From the NCBI RefSeq assembly GCF_002564105.1, contig NZ_PDBX01000001.1, positions 1,426,001 through 1,490,000 on the forward strand: a DNA stretch of 64,000 nucleotides. The letters run 5' to 3'. The notes under the pieces are model-generated. The model was not told where the DNA came from. It did not search any database and saw only the letters and a program-made list of their open reading frames with translations. Shown here one piece after another: positions 1 to 9,623 of the stretch (positions within the stretch are counted from its first letter, which is position 1; each line of letters begins with the position of its first letter). Source of the stretch: Collimonas sp. PA-H2 (GTDB taxonomy: Bacteria > Pseudomonadota > Gammaproteobacteria > Burkholderiales > Burkholderiaceae_D). Both the position numbers and the translations under genes were made by a program.

Positions 1-799
1 TTCGCGTTTTTTTGTCGTCACGATGCCACCTGGCAGAAAGCGAGTAATGGCTCAAATTTTACCGGCTATCGCACGATGCATTGAATCCGGCTAACAAAAT
101 CCCGCGCAGCGACTGAAATTCGCGACGCATTTTTTAGTGCCTATACAGGACGCGAATCCCTGCGTTGCGGATCCGAAGATTCGAGGATTATCGCGCACTC
201 CCCTTCAGCGCTCGACCAGTCGAATCGGCGCTTATCAATCAAGCCTGACTTTGCTCACCACAGCCAACTGCCGCGGCGCATTCCTGCGCCACCCGATATC
301 TCCTTTGCGCGCCTGAAGCAATGCCGGCGCTGATGACGCGCTAAACAAATCAAAGACGCGCTAAACAAGTAAACGTCTGCCTGTCACAGGCATCAGTCCC
401 GCCGACAAAAAATGTCAGTATCTGACAAACGCGTGGCAATAAATTTTTTACTGCCATTAAATGTCAAGAAAATGCCAGCAATATTGCTGGTACAACATTT
501 GCTCCTACGCAAATGTCCGCACTGCGAACGCGCTGAATCCGCCACGGATCAATTCTCGCGAACCTCGGCTCGCGGAATGAGGCGTTTGACCTGTGTCATG
601 GCGCACTCATCGGCAAGTGAAATTTATCTGATCTGTATACATCCCGGGCACGGGCGAATCCGCAAGCAAGCTTCGCATGACTACCTGCCCGCTGCTCCAA
701 CGCCTCATCTGCAAGCAAGACCTGAAAACGTTTTGACGGTTGATCAAACTGGTCATTTTTTGATTAGAACGCACTAACAAAAAAGCAAAGGTATACATC
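1..799. other. Intergenic region, no supported gene
   Basis: No frame here looks like a conserved protein. The only long open frame (412-777, plus strand) is low-complexity and overlaps palindromes. What can be seen is regulatory-looking structure: a 14-bp direct repeat (GACGCGCTAAACAA) at 335-348 and 355-368, and a group of perfect inverted repeats at 413-516, listed separately. A clear -35/-10 pair was not found. Confidence 0.5.
413..516. promoter_or_regulatory. Cluster of three perfect inverted repeats
   Basis: Three perfect dyads lie within about 100 bp. They are TGTCAG-3nt-CTGACA at 413-427, the 16-bp palindrome CCAGCAATATTGCTGG at 475-490, and ACATTTGC-6nt-GCAAATGT at 495-516. They sit about 280 to 390 bp upstream of the cytochrome lipoprotein start. 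They could be operators or RNA hairpins in a long leader. No regulator gene is adjacent, so the assignment is only structural. Confidence 0.45.
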
Positions 800-3700
800 A
801 TGAACAAACTGCCATATCGGCATCGGTTAAAACCGGAATCCGTACGCGGCCTTTCCACGCAGGGACTAGTCCTCGCTTTGAGCCTGTTGCTTGCAGCCTG
901 CGGCGGCGGCAGCGGCGATCCTGCTGCCCAGGATGCTGCGGCCAAGAGCGCCAAGGCCCTGGCCGCCGCCAGCGCCGCGGCCGAAATCGTGCTGACGCCG
1001 GTGAGCGCCAGCGCCAGTTCGGTGGAGCGCGGCGACCTGTCCGCCGCCGCGGCCATCGACCACAATGAGAACACGCGCTGGGGCAGCGGATTCTCCGACG
1101 ATGAATACCTGACGCTGGATTTCGGCACATCCCAGGTCATCAATCGCGTGCATATCGACTGGGAAAACGCCCACGCTCTCCAGTACCTGCTGCAAGTCTC
1201 CGACGACAATGCAAACTGGAGCACGATCAAGACCGTGGACAATAGCCAGGGCGGCGCCGAGGACTGGAGCGGGCTCTCAGGCCAGGGCCGCTATCTGCGC
1301 ATGAAGGGCATCAAGCGGTCGACGCAGTACGGCTATTCCATCTTCGAGATCCAGGCCTTCTCAGGCACCCCGGTTGCGCCGCCCGTATCTAATCCGGTGC
1401 CCGTGCCGGTCGACACCAGCAAGCCGGGTGTGGCCATCAAGCCGGTAGCGGCGACCTCGTCGGCTCTGGAGAATCCGGGCTTGTCGGCCGCCATGGCGAT
1501 CGACGGCAAAATGACTACCCGCTGGTCCAGCGCGTCCGAGGACGGCGCCTGGATTCAGTTCGACTTTGGCGCCAAGACACAGGTCGGCTACATGAAGCTG
1601 CTTTGGGAAAACTCCTACGGCAAGCAGTACACGCTGCGTGTATCGGATGACGGCCAGACCTGGTCGCAACTACGCTACGTGAGCAACGGCCAGGGCGGCA
1701 CCGAGGAATTCTTCAATCTCGGCGCCAATGCCCGTTACATCCGATTGCAAGGAATAGCCCGGGCCACGCAGTATGGCTACTCGCTGTTCGAGGTCGAGTT
1801 CAAAACACCGGGCAGCGACAACACACTACCCAGCGCCACCACCTCAGCGCTGAAATTTCCCGCCAGCGGCAACGGCATGATGCCATTGCCCAGCTCCGCC
1901 GAGCCGCTGGAAACGCTGCAATTCACGCTGCCCGACGGCACGCTGGTGACGCGCTTCGGCGCGCGCGGCCTGGCCCGCCACGGCCGCGAGCGCCGCGAGG
2001 AATGGAACGAGATCGGTTATGGTCCCAACGAAACGGTCGACCCGGTCACCGGCTTGCCGGTGGATAAAGGACCGGGCAATTATCTGACTTTCGTGCCACA
2101 ATATTTCAAGAATCGCACCTGGGGTTTCGAGGTCATCGACAATAGCCGCGTTGCAGGCGTGACCAAGCCGACGCTGAAAGTCAACGAGTACTTCCAGCAA
2201 GCCCAGCTGCCCGGCGGCGTGGCCTGGTTCCGCGCCTTCGACCGGCCTGGCGTCACCGGCTACGGCTGGATGAATCCCGGCGAGCTGGTCGACCACAGCC
2301 TCACCATCTGCCCGCCCGTACCCTACCCGCCGAACGGCAAGCTGGCCAACGCCAACCTGTACAACAACGGCTGCAGCCTGACTGTCAGCGGCTACCCGGG
2401 GCACGGCGACCTTGGCGCCGACGGCTTCCCCAATGGCAAAAACGTTCCCGGCCGGCCGCTGGTGGTGGGCGATGTGATCGAAGTCTCGCCGTCGTTCTTC
2501 TCCACCAAGGACGCCATGCTGGCCAAAGGCGACGACGGCGGCATCCGCTACTACTCGGCCGAATGGATCTACGTGGTGGGCACCGGCCTCAGGCCATGGT
2601 ACGGCGTGCAGCCGCGCCTGAACTCGGTGCCGCTGCCGGCTGATACCTTGTCGGGCGGTGTCGGCTCGGTGTCCTACAACTATTCAAACAATGGACTGTT
2701 CATGTTCCAGCAGCCGCAAAACAATGTCGGCATGCAGAACATGCAGCGCTTCGTCGAAGGCCGGCGGCTGGTGCATACCAACTTCACCACCGGTGATCAT
2801 AACGAGCCGGGCAATGACCGCTATGCACCTGCCGTCGGCTTGCAGGGGCAGCGCTTTAACCAGTCCGCCTGTATCGCCTGCCACGTCAACAACGGCCGCA
2901 GCGTCGCGCCGGGTGCATTGAACCAGCGCCTTGACAGCATGTCGGTGCGGGTGGCGATGATCGATGCCAGCGGACAGCAGCTGCCGCATCCACAGTATGG
3001 CACCGCCGTACAGATGAACGGCGCGTCGGTGAGCGGAACCTCGCAGAACTGGGGCAACAGCGTCAACGTCGGCGGATTCGAGAGCCGTTCAGTGAAGCTG
3101 GCGGACGGCACGGCAGTTGAGTTGCGCAAGCCGACGCTTGCCTTCGAGGGGCCGGTGCCGGACGCCTTCTCGCTGCGCGCCGCGCAGCCGATGATTGGCA
3201 CCGGCTTGCTGGAAGCCGTGCCGGAAGCGGACATCCTTGCGCGCGCACGCGCGACGCCGGATGAAGATGGCGTCAAGGGCCTGCCTAACTTCGTCTTCGA
3301 TCCTGAGACCCGCGCCGTGCGCTTGGGCCGCTTCGGCTGGAAGGCATCCAAGGCGACACTGCGCCAGCAAGCTGCTTCCGCCTTGCTGCTGGACATGGCG
3401 GTGACCTCGCCGGTCTACCCCAACCGTGCCTGCAACACCGACCCTGCCGGTTGCGCCTCCGCCGGCGTGCAAAAAGGCATCTCGGAGTCCGATCTGCAAG
3501 CGATCTCGCACTATCTTTCACTGGTGGGCGTGCCGGCCCAGCGCAGTCTTGCCAGCGGCTTCCCCAAGGGCGTAGCGCCATTGGATGAACACCGCGTCGA
3601 CCCGGCCCAGGTAAGCAGCGGCGCCAAGGTCTTCCAGGGCATACGATGCACCGCCTGCCACGCAGTGGAGATGAAGACCGGATCTGGCCATCTGTTTGCC

Positions 3701-4015
3701 GAGTTGCGTAACCAGACCATCCACCCGTACACCGACTTGCTGCTGCACGACATGGGCGCCGACCTTGCCGACAAGTTTGTCGAGGGCCAGGCCAAGGGCA
3801 GCATGTGGCGCACGGCGCCTTTGTGGGGTATCGGCTACACCGACAAGGTGATGGGCAACAGCGCCAAAGTCGGTTATCTGCATGATGGCCGCGCCCGCAA
3901 TCTCACCGAGGCCATCCTCTGGCATGGCGGCGAGGCGGACCGCACCCGCCAGCGCTTCCAGGCCCTGTCCGCGACCGACCGCGAAGCCCTGCTGGCGTTC
4001 CTCAGGTCTCTGTAG
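800..4015 (+). CDS. Di-heme oxidoreductase (DUF1111 type) lipoprotein with two F5/8C domains
   Basis: The 1071-residue protein begins with a lipoprotein signal (LALSLLLAAC, Cys34), so it should be exported and lipidated. Residues about 64-189 and 211-335 are two copies of a discoidin/F5-8 type C-like carbohydrate-binding fold (paired blocks DHNENTRWGSGF and DGKMTTRWSSAS, each ending YGYS-FE). The remainder matches the di-heme oxidoreductase/putative peroxidase family (DUF1111). It has CIACH near residue 690, CTACH near residue 949, and the family-typical GRFGWKASKATLRQQ region. Expected role: periplasmic or outer-membrane electron transfer or peroxidase-like chemistry, perhaps tethered to a polysaccharide; the substrate is unknown. 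AAAGG at 787-791 gives a proper ribosome binding site for the ATG at 800. It is transcribed alone and ends at a strong hairpin. Confidence 0.85.
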   Translation: MNKLPYRHRLKPESVRGLSTQGLVLALSLLLAACGGGSGDPAAQDAAAKSAKALAAASAAAEIVLTPVSASASSVERGDLSAAAAIDHNENTRWGSGFSDDEYLTLDFGTSQVINRVHIDWENAHALQYLLQVSDDNANWSTIKTVDNSQGGAEDWSGLSGQGRYLRMKGIKRSTQYGYSIFEIQAFSGTPVAPPVSNPVPVPVDTSKPGVAIKPVAATSSALENPGLSAAMAIDGKMTTRWSSASEDGAWIQFDFGAKTQVGYMKLLWENSYGKQYTLRVSDDGQTWSQLRYVSNGQGGTEEFFNLGANARYIRLQGIARATQYGYSLFEVEFKTPGSDNTLPSATTSALKFPASGNGMMPLPSSAEPLETLQFTLPDGTLVTRFGARGLARHGRERREEWNEIGYGPNETVDPVTGLPVDKGPGNYLTFVPQYFKNRTWGFEVIDNSRVAGVTKPTLKVNEYFQQAQLPGGVAWFRAFDRPGVTGYGWMNPGELVDHSLTICPPVPYPPNGKLANANLYNNGCSLTVSGYPGHGDLGADGFPNGKNVPGRPLVVGDVIEVSPSFFSTKDAMLAKGDDGGIRYYSAEWIYVVGTGLRPWYGVQPRLNSVPLPADTLSGGVGSVSYNYSNNGLFMFQQPQNNVGMQNMQRFVEGRRLVHTNFTTGDHNEPGNDRYAPAVGLQGQRFNQSACIACHVNNGRSVAPGALNQRLDSMSVRVAMIDASGQQLPHPQYGTAVQMNGASVSGTSQNWGNSVNVGGFESRSVKLADGTAVELRKPTLAFEGPVPDAFSLRAAQPMIGTGLLEAVPEADILARARATPDEDGVKGLPNFVFDPETRAVRLGRFGWKASKATLRQQAASALLLDMAVTSPVYPNRACNTDPAGCASAGVQKGISESDLQAISHYLSLVGVPAQRSLASGFPKGVAPLDEHRVDPAQVSSGAKVFQGIRCTACHAVEMKTGSGHLFAELRNQTIHPYTDLLLHDMGADLADKFVEGQAKGSMWRTAPLWGIGYTDKVMGNSAKVGYLHDGRARNLTEAILWHGGEADRTRQRFQALSATDREALLAFLRSL

Positions 4016-4045
4016 TCTGCTTAAGGACTGTGTTGCATGATGTGC

Positions 4046-4085
4046 CGGCCGCCGGGCAGATAAGCTGCCCGGCGGCCGTTTGCAT
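4046..4085 (+). terminator. Probable rho-independent terminator after the cytochrome gene
   Basis: A perfect 14-bp GC-only/GC-rich inverted repeat (4046-4059 and 4065-4078, loop ATAAG) starts 30 bp after the stop codon. The T tract is short (TTTG), so termination may be partial. Confidence 0.6.
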
Positions 4086-4261
4086 TACAGGTATTTCCGG
4101 CTCTGCCTTTCGACGGCCTTCGCACCAGCGCCAATAGCTGTGCACACTCTTTTCAGAAATAAAAGAGCCTCCGTCGATCCCAATCATTGCCATTAAGCAT
4201 TAAACGAATATCGATAATTGCAAATTACGCAATTCAAGATCAATGCAAACCGGAATGCGGG

Positions 4262-4291
4262 CTTGAAAAATCAACAGAGCGTCCCTATACT
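4262..4291 (+). promoter_or_regulatory. groESL promoter with overlapping sigma-32 and sigma-70 signals
   Basis: CTTGAAA (4262-4268), 14 bp, then CCCTATAC (4283-4290) resembles the heat-shock sigma-32 consensus. The same bases also read as a sigma-70 promoter: TTGAAA (4263-4268), 17 bp, TATACT (4286-4291). The CIRCE operator begins at the last promoter base, so HrcA bound there would block initiation. Confidence 0.75.
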
Positions 4292-4317
4292 TAGCACTCG
4301 TTAGGAGAGAGTGCTAA
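4291..4317 (+). promoter_or_regulatory. CIRCE operator (HrcA binding site)
   Basis: TTAGCACTC-9nt-GAGTGCTAA is a perfect match to the canonical 9-9-9 CIRCE element. It lies 120 bp upstream of the groES start. Known role: binding by the HrcA repressor, released on heat shock. No hrcA gene is present in this window. Confidence 0.97.
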
Positions 4318-4437
4318 CAATCTCCCCGAACTAACTAGTCACTGTGCGGCGCATATATATAGCAAAGCAGAACAGTGGTGCTTTGCTGCGATGTTGCTGC
4401 AAATACAAATAACCTGTTGAATCTTAAGGAGTCACAT

Positions 4438-4731
4438 ATGAATCTTCGTCCTTTGCACGATCGCGTTATCGTCAAGCGTCTCGACCAGGAAACCAAGACC
4501 GCATCCGGTATCGTGTTGCCTGAAGCGGCTGCTGAAAAGCCGGATCAAGGTGAAGTGCTGGCCGTCGGTAACGGCAAGATTCTGGAAAACGGCAATGTCC
4601 GTGCGCTGGCAGTCAAGGTTGGCGATCGCGTTCTGTTCGGCAAATACTCCGGCCAGGCTGTCAAGATCGACGGCAATGAGTTGCTGGTAATGCGCGAAGA
4701 AGACCTGTTTGCCGTAGTTGAAGGCAAGTAA
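4438..4731 (+). CDS. groES: Co-chaperonin GroES
   Basis: A 97-residue Hsp10 with the family start [14 protein letters not shown], the mobile-loop segment ([14 protein letters not shown]) and the end LFAVVEGK. It caps the GroEL cage during ATP-driven folding. An in-frame ATG lies 63 bp upstream, but TAAGGAG at 4425-4431 and the conserved N-terminus select the ATG at 4438. It is the first gene of the groESL operon, downstream of the CIRCE site, with groEL 101 bp after it. Length and sequence are ordinary for the family. Confidence 0.98.
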   Translation: MNLRPLHDRVIVKRLDQETKTASGIVLPEAAAEKPDQGEVLAVGNGKILENGNVRALAVKVGDRVLFGKYSGQAVKIDGNELLVMREEDLFAVVEGK

Positions 4732-4760
4732 TTTCGGTTAAACCGGGATTATCTGATTGA

Positions 4761-6485
<1,725 letters not shown>

Positions 6486-6541
6486 TTTTGACGGGCCGGA
6501 ATATTCCGGTCCCGATAAAGCATTTGCTGTTTTTCTTTGAA

Positions 6542-6577
6542 AAAGCCTGCGATGGTTATCCGTCGTGGGCTTTTTTT
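6542..6577 (+). terminator. Rho-independent terminator of groESL
   Basis: The stem is 11 bp, 6542-6552 paired with 6563-6573 (two G-U pairs), with a 10-nt loop, followed by a run of T. A separate perfect 14-bp palindrome, CCGGAATATTCCGG (6496-6509), lies just before it, directly after the groEL stop. Confidence 0.85.
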
Positions 6578-6596
6578 ATTGTGCGGCCAATAGCAG

Positions 6597-6672
6597 TCAA
6601 TTGGGGACAGAGTTTGCGAGCCGCCGCAGCGCGGCGAGTTACACTTCCCGTGCAGCTCTGTCCCCTATTGAC
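6597..6672. repeat. REP-like inverted repeat, copy 1
   Basis: The arms are 17 bp (6597-6613 and 6656-6672) with one mismatch, core GGGGACAGAG/CTCTGTCCCC, and a small inner GCCGC/GCGGC stem. The core resembles short extragenic palindromes linked to IS200-like REP-associated tyrosine transposases in proteobacteria. That family link is from memory, and no transposase is present here. Confidence 0.65.
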
Positions 6673-6722
6673 GGCAACCGAAGAGAGAATGGTTGTTGCG
6701 CGCGCACTGCGCTCCGTAGCCC

Positions 6723-6790
6723 GTTCAATCGGGGTCAGAGTAATTTACGACGATACAGCCGTTGTAAAACAACTCTGACCCCGATTGAAC
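6723..6790. repeat. REP-like inverted repeat, copy 2
   Basis: A perfect 19-bp inverted repeat (6723-6741 and 6772-6790) with core GGGGTCAGAG/CTCTGACCCC, 50 bp after copy 1. The interior is unrelated to copy 1, but the arm cores differ by one base (GGGGACAGAG against GGGGTCAGAG). It lies between the groESL terminator and metN, where it interrupts no gene. Confidence 0.7.
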
Positions 6791-6957
6791 TACTGCTGGT
6801 GGTCGTGGTGGGTGTATAGACATGACAGTAATATGACCATGTCTAAATGTTCCTTCCCTTGCCTGACAAACGCTTATAAAATAAGCACCTACTAAAAAAC
6901 ATAATGGCGGCGAGATTGTTGATATTGCGACAATCAGCTGCCTTTTTTCATTCTGAA

Positions 6958-8007
6958 ATGATAGAAATCAAAGCAGTCACCCAGCGCTTCAACGGCGCGC
7001 GCGGCCCGGTCGATGCGGTCCGTAACGTCAATCTGACGATACGCAAGGGCGAGATCTTCGGCATCATCGGCCGCAGCGGCGCCGGCAAAAGCACCCTGGT
7101 GCGTTGCCTCAACCTGCTGAACCGCCCTACTTCCGGCAACATCATCGTCGACGGCAAGGACATGACCGCGCTGAACGCCGAGCAGCTGCGCGGCGCGCGG
7201 CGCGAAATCGGCATGATCTTCCAGCATTTCAACCTGCTGTCGTCACGCACCGTCTACGACAATATCGCGCTACCGCTGGAACTGGCCGGTTTGTCGAAAA
7301 GCGCCATTGCCGCCAAAGTTACGCCGCTGCTGGAGCTGGTGGGCTTGACCGCGCTCAAGGACAGTTATCCGGCGCAGATCAGCGGCGGCCAGAAACAGCG
7401 CGTCGGCATCGCCCGCGCGCTAGCCAATGAACCGAAAGTCCTGCTGTCGGATGAAGCCACCTCTGCGCTCGATCCGGAAACCACCCGCTCCATCCTGGAA
7501 CTGCTGCGCAAGATCAACCGCGAACTGGGCCTGACGATTGTGCTGATCACGCACCAGATGGAAGTGATCAAGATGATTTGCGACCGCATGGCGGTGATGG
7601 AAGCCGGCGAAGTGATCGAACACGGCGAAGTTCTGGAACTGTTCCGCGCGCCCAAACATGAAGTAACGCGCGCCCTGATCGGCGACGTGATCGCCCAGGA
7701 ACTGCCGCAAGGCGTCTTGCAGCGCCTGCGCGCGCGGCTGGCGCAAAGCGATGCCGGCAGCGGCACCGATCATCTGTTCCGCTTCGCCTTCACCGGCTCG
7801 GGCGTCGATCAGCCGCTGCTGTCGGAAGCGGTACGCAAGTTCGACCTCGATTTCAACATCCTGCATGGCCAGATCGACGAAATACAAGGACAGGCGTTCG
7901 GCTCGCTGGCGATCCTGGCCAACGGCACCACTGAAAATATCCAGGCCGCCATGGCTTACCTGACGGCCCAGGGCGTCACTGTGGAGGAGTTGAACCATGT
8001 CATCTGA
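6958..8007 (+). CDS. metN: Methionine ABC transporter ATP-binding protein MetN
   Basis: A 349-residue ABC ATPase that powers D/L-methionine import with MetI and MetQ. It has a Walker A ([10 protein letters not shown], near residue 37), signature [15 protein letters not shown], Walker [14 protein letters not shown], an H-loop (LITHQM), and a C-terminal NIL-type regulatory domain of about 90 residues typical of MetN. The frame is open to an ATG at 6904, but family proteins begin MIEIK..., which points to 6958. Neither start has a clear Shine-Dalgarno sequence. Its last 11 bases overlap metI, indicating translational coupling. Confidence 0.93.
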   Translation: MIEIKAVTQRFNGARGPVDAVRNVNLTIRKGEIFGIIGRSGAGKSTLVRCLNLLNRPTSGNIIVDGKDMTALNAEQLRGARREIGMIFQHFNLLSSRTVYDNIALPLELAGLSKSAIAAKVTPLLELVGLTALKDSYPAQISGGQKQRVGIARALANEPKVLLSDEATSALDPETTRSILELLRKINRELGLTIVLITHQMEVIKMICDRMAVMEAGEVIEHGEVLELFRAPKHEVTRALIGDVIAQELPQGVLQRLRARLAQSDAGSGTDHLFRFAFTGSGVDQPLLSEAVRKFDLDFNILHGQIDEIQGQAFGSLAILANGTTENIQAAMAYLTAQGVTVEELNHVI

Positions 8008-8650
8008 AATGCTTGATCTGTTTTTATCGTCGTTCGGCGAGACCCTGATGATGGTCGGCATCTCCGGCATCCTCGGCGCCCTGCTTGGCGTGCCGCTGGG
8101 AATCGCCCTGCACTTGACTGGCCGCGAAGGCGTTCTGCCGCAGCCGATTTTCAACCGCATCGCCGGATTGATCGTCAATGCGGTGCGCTCGACGCCCTTC
8201 ATCATCCTGCTGGTGGCGGTGATTCCCTTTACCCGCTTTTTCGTCGGCACCTCCATCGGCACCGCGGCCGCCATCATGCCATTGACGATTGCCTCGGCGC
8301 CGTTCATTGCACGGCTGGTGGAAACCGCGCTGCGCGAAGTCGACCGCGGCCTGATCGAAGCGGCGCAGGCCATGGGCGCCACCACCTGGCAAATCGTCTA
8401 CAAGGTGCTGGTGCCGGAAGCCTTCGCCGGCATCGTCGCCGGCCTGACGATTACCTTCGTCAGCCTGGTCGGCTACTCGGCCATGGCCGGCGCCATAGGC
8501 GGCGGCGGCCTGGGCGACCTGGGGATACGCTATGGCTACCAGCGCTTCCTGCCGGAAGTGATGCTGCTGGTGGTGGTGATCCTGATCGTTTTCGTACAAC
8601 TGGTGCAAACGCTGGGCGACATTCTAGTGCGCCGCCTCAGCCACCGCTAA
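7997..8650 (+). CDS. metI: Methionine ABC transporter permease MetI
   Basis: A 217-residue inner-membrane permease with about five hydrophobic segments. It carries the BPD-transport EAA motif region ([20 protein letters not shown]) that contacts MetN, and the [17 protein letters not shown] segment typical of MetI. GGAGG-like bases (TGGAGGAG, 7982-7989) precede the ATG at 7997, and the start overlaps the end of metN. It forms the membrane channel of MetNIQ. Nothing is unusual in length or sequence. Confidence 0.94.
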   Translation: MSSEMLDLFLSSFGETLMMVGISGILGALLGVPLGIALHLTGREGVLPQPIFNRIAGLIVNAVRSTPFIILLVAVIPFTRFFVGTSIGTAAAIMPLTIASAPFIARLVETALREVDRGLIEAAQAMGATTWQIVYKVLVPEAFAGIVAGLTITFVSLVGYSAMAGAIGGGGLGDLGIRYGYQRFLPEVMLLVVVILIVFVQLVQTLGDILVRRLSHR

Positions 8651-8718
8651 CGCTTCAGAATCCGCTGCCGCTGCCTCTTTAAGGCTGCGGATTCATCATG
8701 ATTTTTGAAAGGAAGAAA

Positions 8719-9522
8719 ATGAACCGTCGTCAACTAGTGCAATTCTTTGCCGGCCTGGGCGTGATCGCCAGCCTGAGCGCTCCCGTCATCGCCTCCGCCC
8801 AGGAAAAGCCGATCAAGATCGGCGCTACCGGCGGCCCGCACGCGCAGATTCTCGAAGTCGTCAAGAAAGTGGCGGCCAAGGATGGCCTGGCTATCCAGAT
8901 CGTTGAATTCAGCGATTACGTGCAGCCCAACGCGGCGCTGGCGGCCGGCGACCTGGATGCCAATAGCTACCAGCACCTGCCCTACCTGGAAGCGCAGATC
9001 AAGGACCGCGGCTACAAGCTGGTGAACGTCGGCTACACCATCACTTTCCCGATGGGCGTGTACTCGAAGAAAGTTAAATCGCTCAAGGACCTGAAGAACG
9101 GCGCCCGCATCGGCATCCCTAACGATCCGACCAACGGCGGCCGCGCCTTGTTGCTGCTGCAAGCGCAAGGCTTGCTGAAGCTAAAGGCCGATGCCGGCCT
9201 GAAGGCGACGCCGCTGGATATCGCCGACAATCCGAAGAAGCTGAAGATCGTCGAAATCGACGCAGCCCAGCTGCCACGCTCGCTGGATGACCTGGATGCA
9301 GCGGCAATCAACGGCAATTATGCGGAATCGGCCGGACTGGATCCGACCCGGGACGGCATCGCCATCGAAGCGGCAAAAGGTCCTTACGCCAACGTGATCG
9401 CCGTACGCCTTGCTGACAAGGACAAGCCTTGGGTAGCCAAGCTGGTGAAGGCCTATCACAGCCCTGAAGTAAAACAATACGTCATGACACAGTTCAAGAG
9501 CTCGGTAATCCCTGCCTGGTAA
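8719..9522 (+). CDS. metQ: Methionine-binding protein MetQ (NlpA family)
   Basis: A 267-residue periplasmic binding protein of the NlpA/MetQ family. Characteristic segments are KIGATGGPHAQILEVVKK, the NSYQHLPYLEAQ region and IPNDPTNGGRALLLLQAQGL. It delivers methionine to MetNI. The start at 8719 follows AAAGGAAG (8708-8715); an upstream ATG at 8698 has no such site. The signal peptide (NRRQLVQFF then a hydrophobic stretch ending ASAQ) has no lipobox cysteine, so the protein should be soluble rather than lipidated as in E. coli. The RR pair could also suit the Tat route. It is followed by a strong terminator. Confidence 0.93.
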   Translation: MNRRQLVQFFAGLGVIASLSAPVIASAQEKPIKIGATGGPHAQILEVVKKVAAKDGLAIQIVEFSDYVQPNAALAAGDLDANSYQHLPYLEAQIKDRGYKLVNVGYTITFPMGVYSKKVKSLKDLKNGARIGIPNDPTNGGRALLLLQAQGLLKLKADAGLKATPLDIADNPKKLKIVEIDAAQLPRSLDDLDAAAINGNYAESAGLDPTRDGIAIEAAKGPYANVIAVRLADKDKPWVAKLVKAYHSPEVKQYVMTQFKSSVIPAW

Positions 9523-9537
9523 TAAGCCTGGAACGAC

Positions 9538-9574
9538 AAAAGCCCGCGCTGCGGTTGCAGCGCGGGCTTTTTTT
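9538..9574 (+). terminator. Terminator of metNIQ
   Basis: AGCCCGCGCTGC-GGTT-GCAGCGCGGGCT is a perfect 12-bp stem with a four-base loop. A run of T follows on the plus strand and four T on the minus strand, so it may also stop transcription arriving from the convergent adhesin gene. Confidence 0.92.
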
Positions 9575-9623
9575 CGTCTGCCGCTATCGCCTCGGAATTG
9601 CCTGCGATGTCATGACAGGCCGC

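Noticed and set aside
412..777. Plus-strand 121-aa frame upstream of the cytochrome gene
   Set aside because: No ribosome binding site or family likeness, and it runs across three palindromes that look regulatory.
4002..4193. Minus-strand 63-aa frame after the cytochrome gene
   Set aside because: Overlaps a strong terminator hairpin and has no family likeness.
6488..6819. Short plus-strand frames between groEL and metN
   Set aside because: They run through the terminator and the two REP-like inverted repeats and are explained by those.
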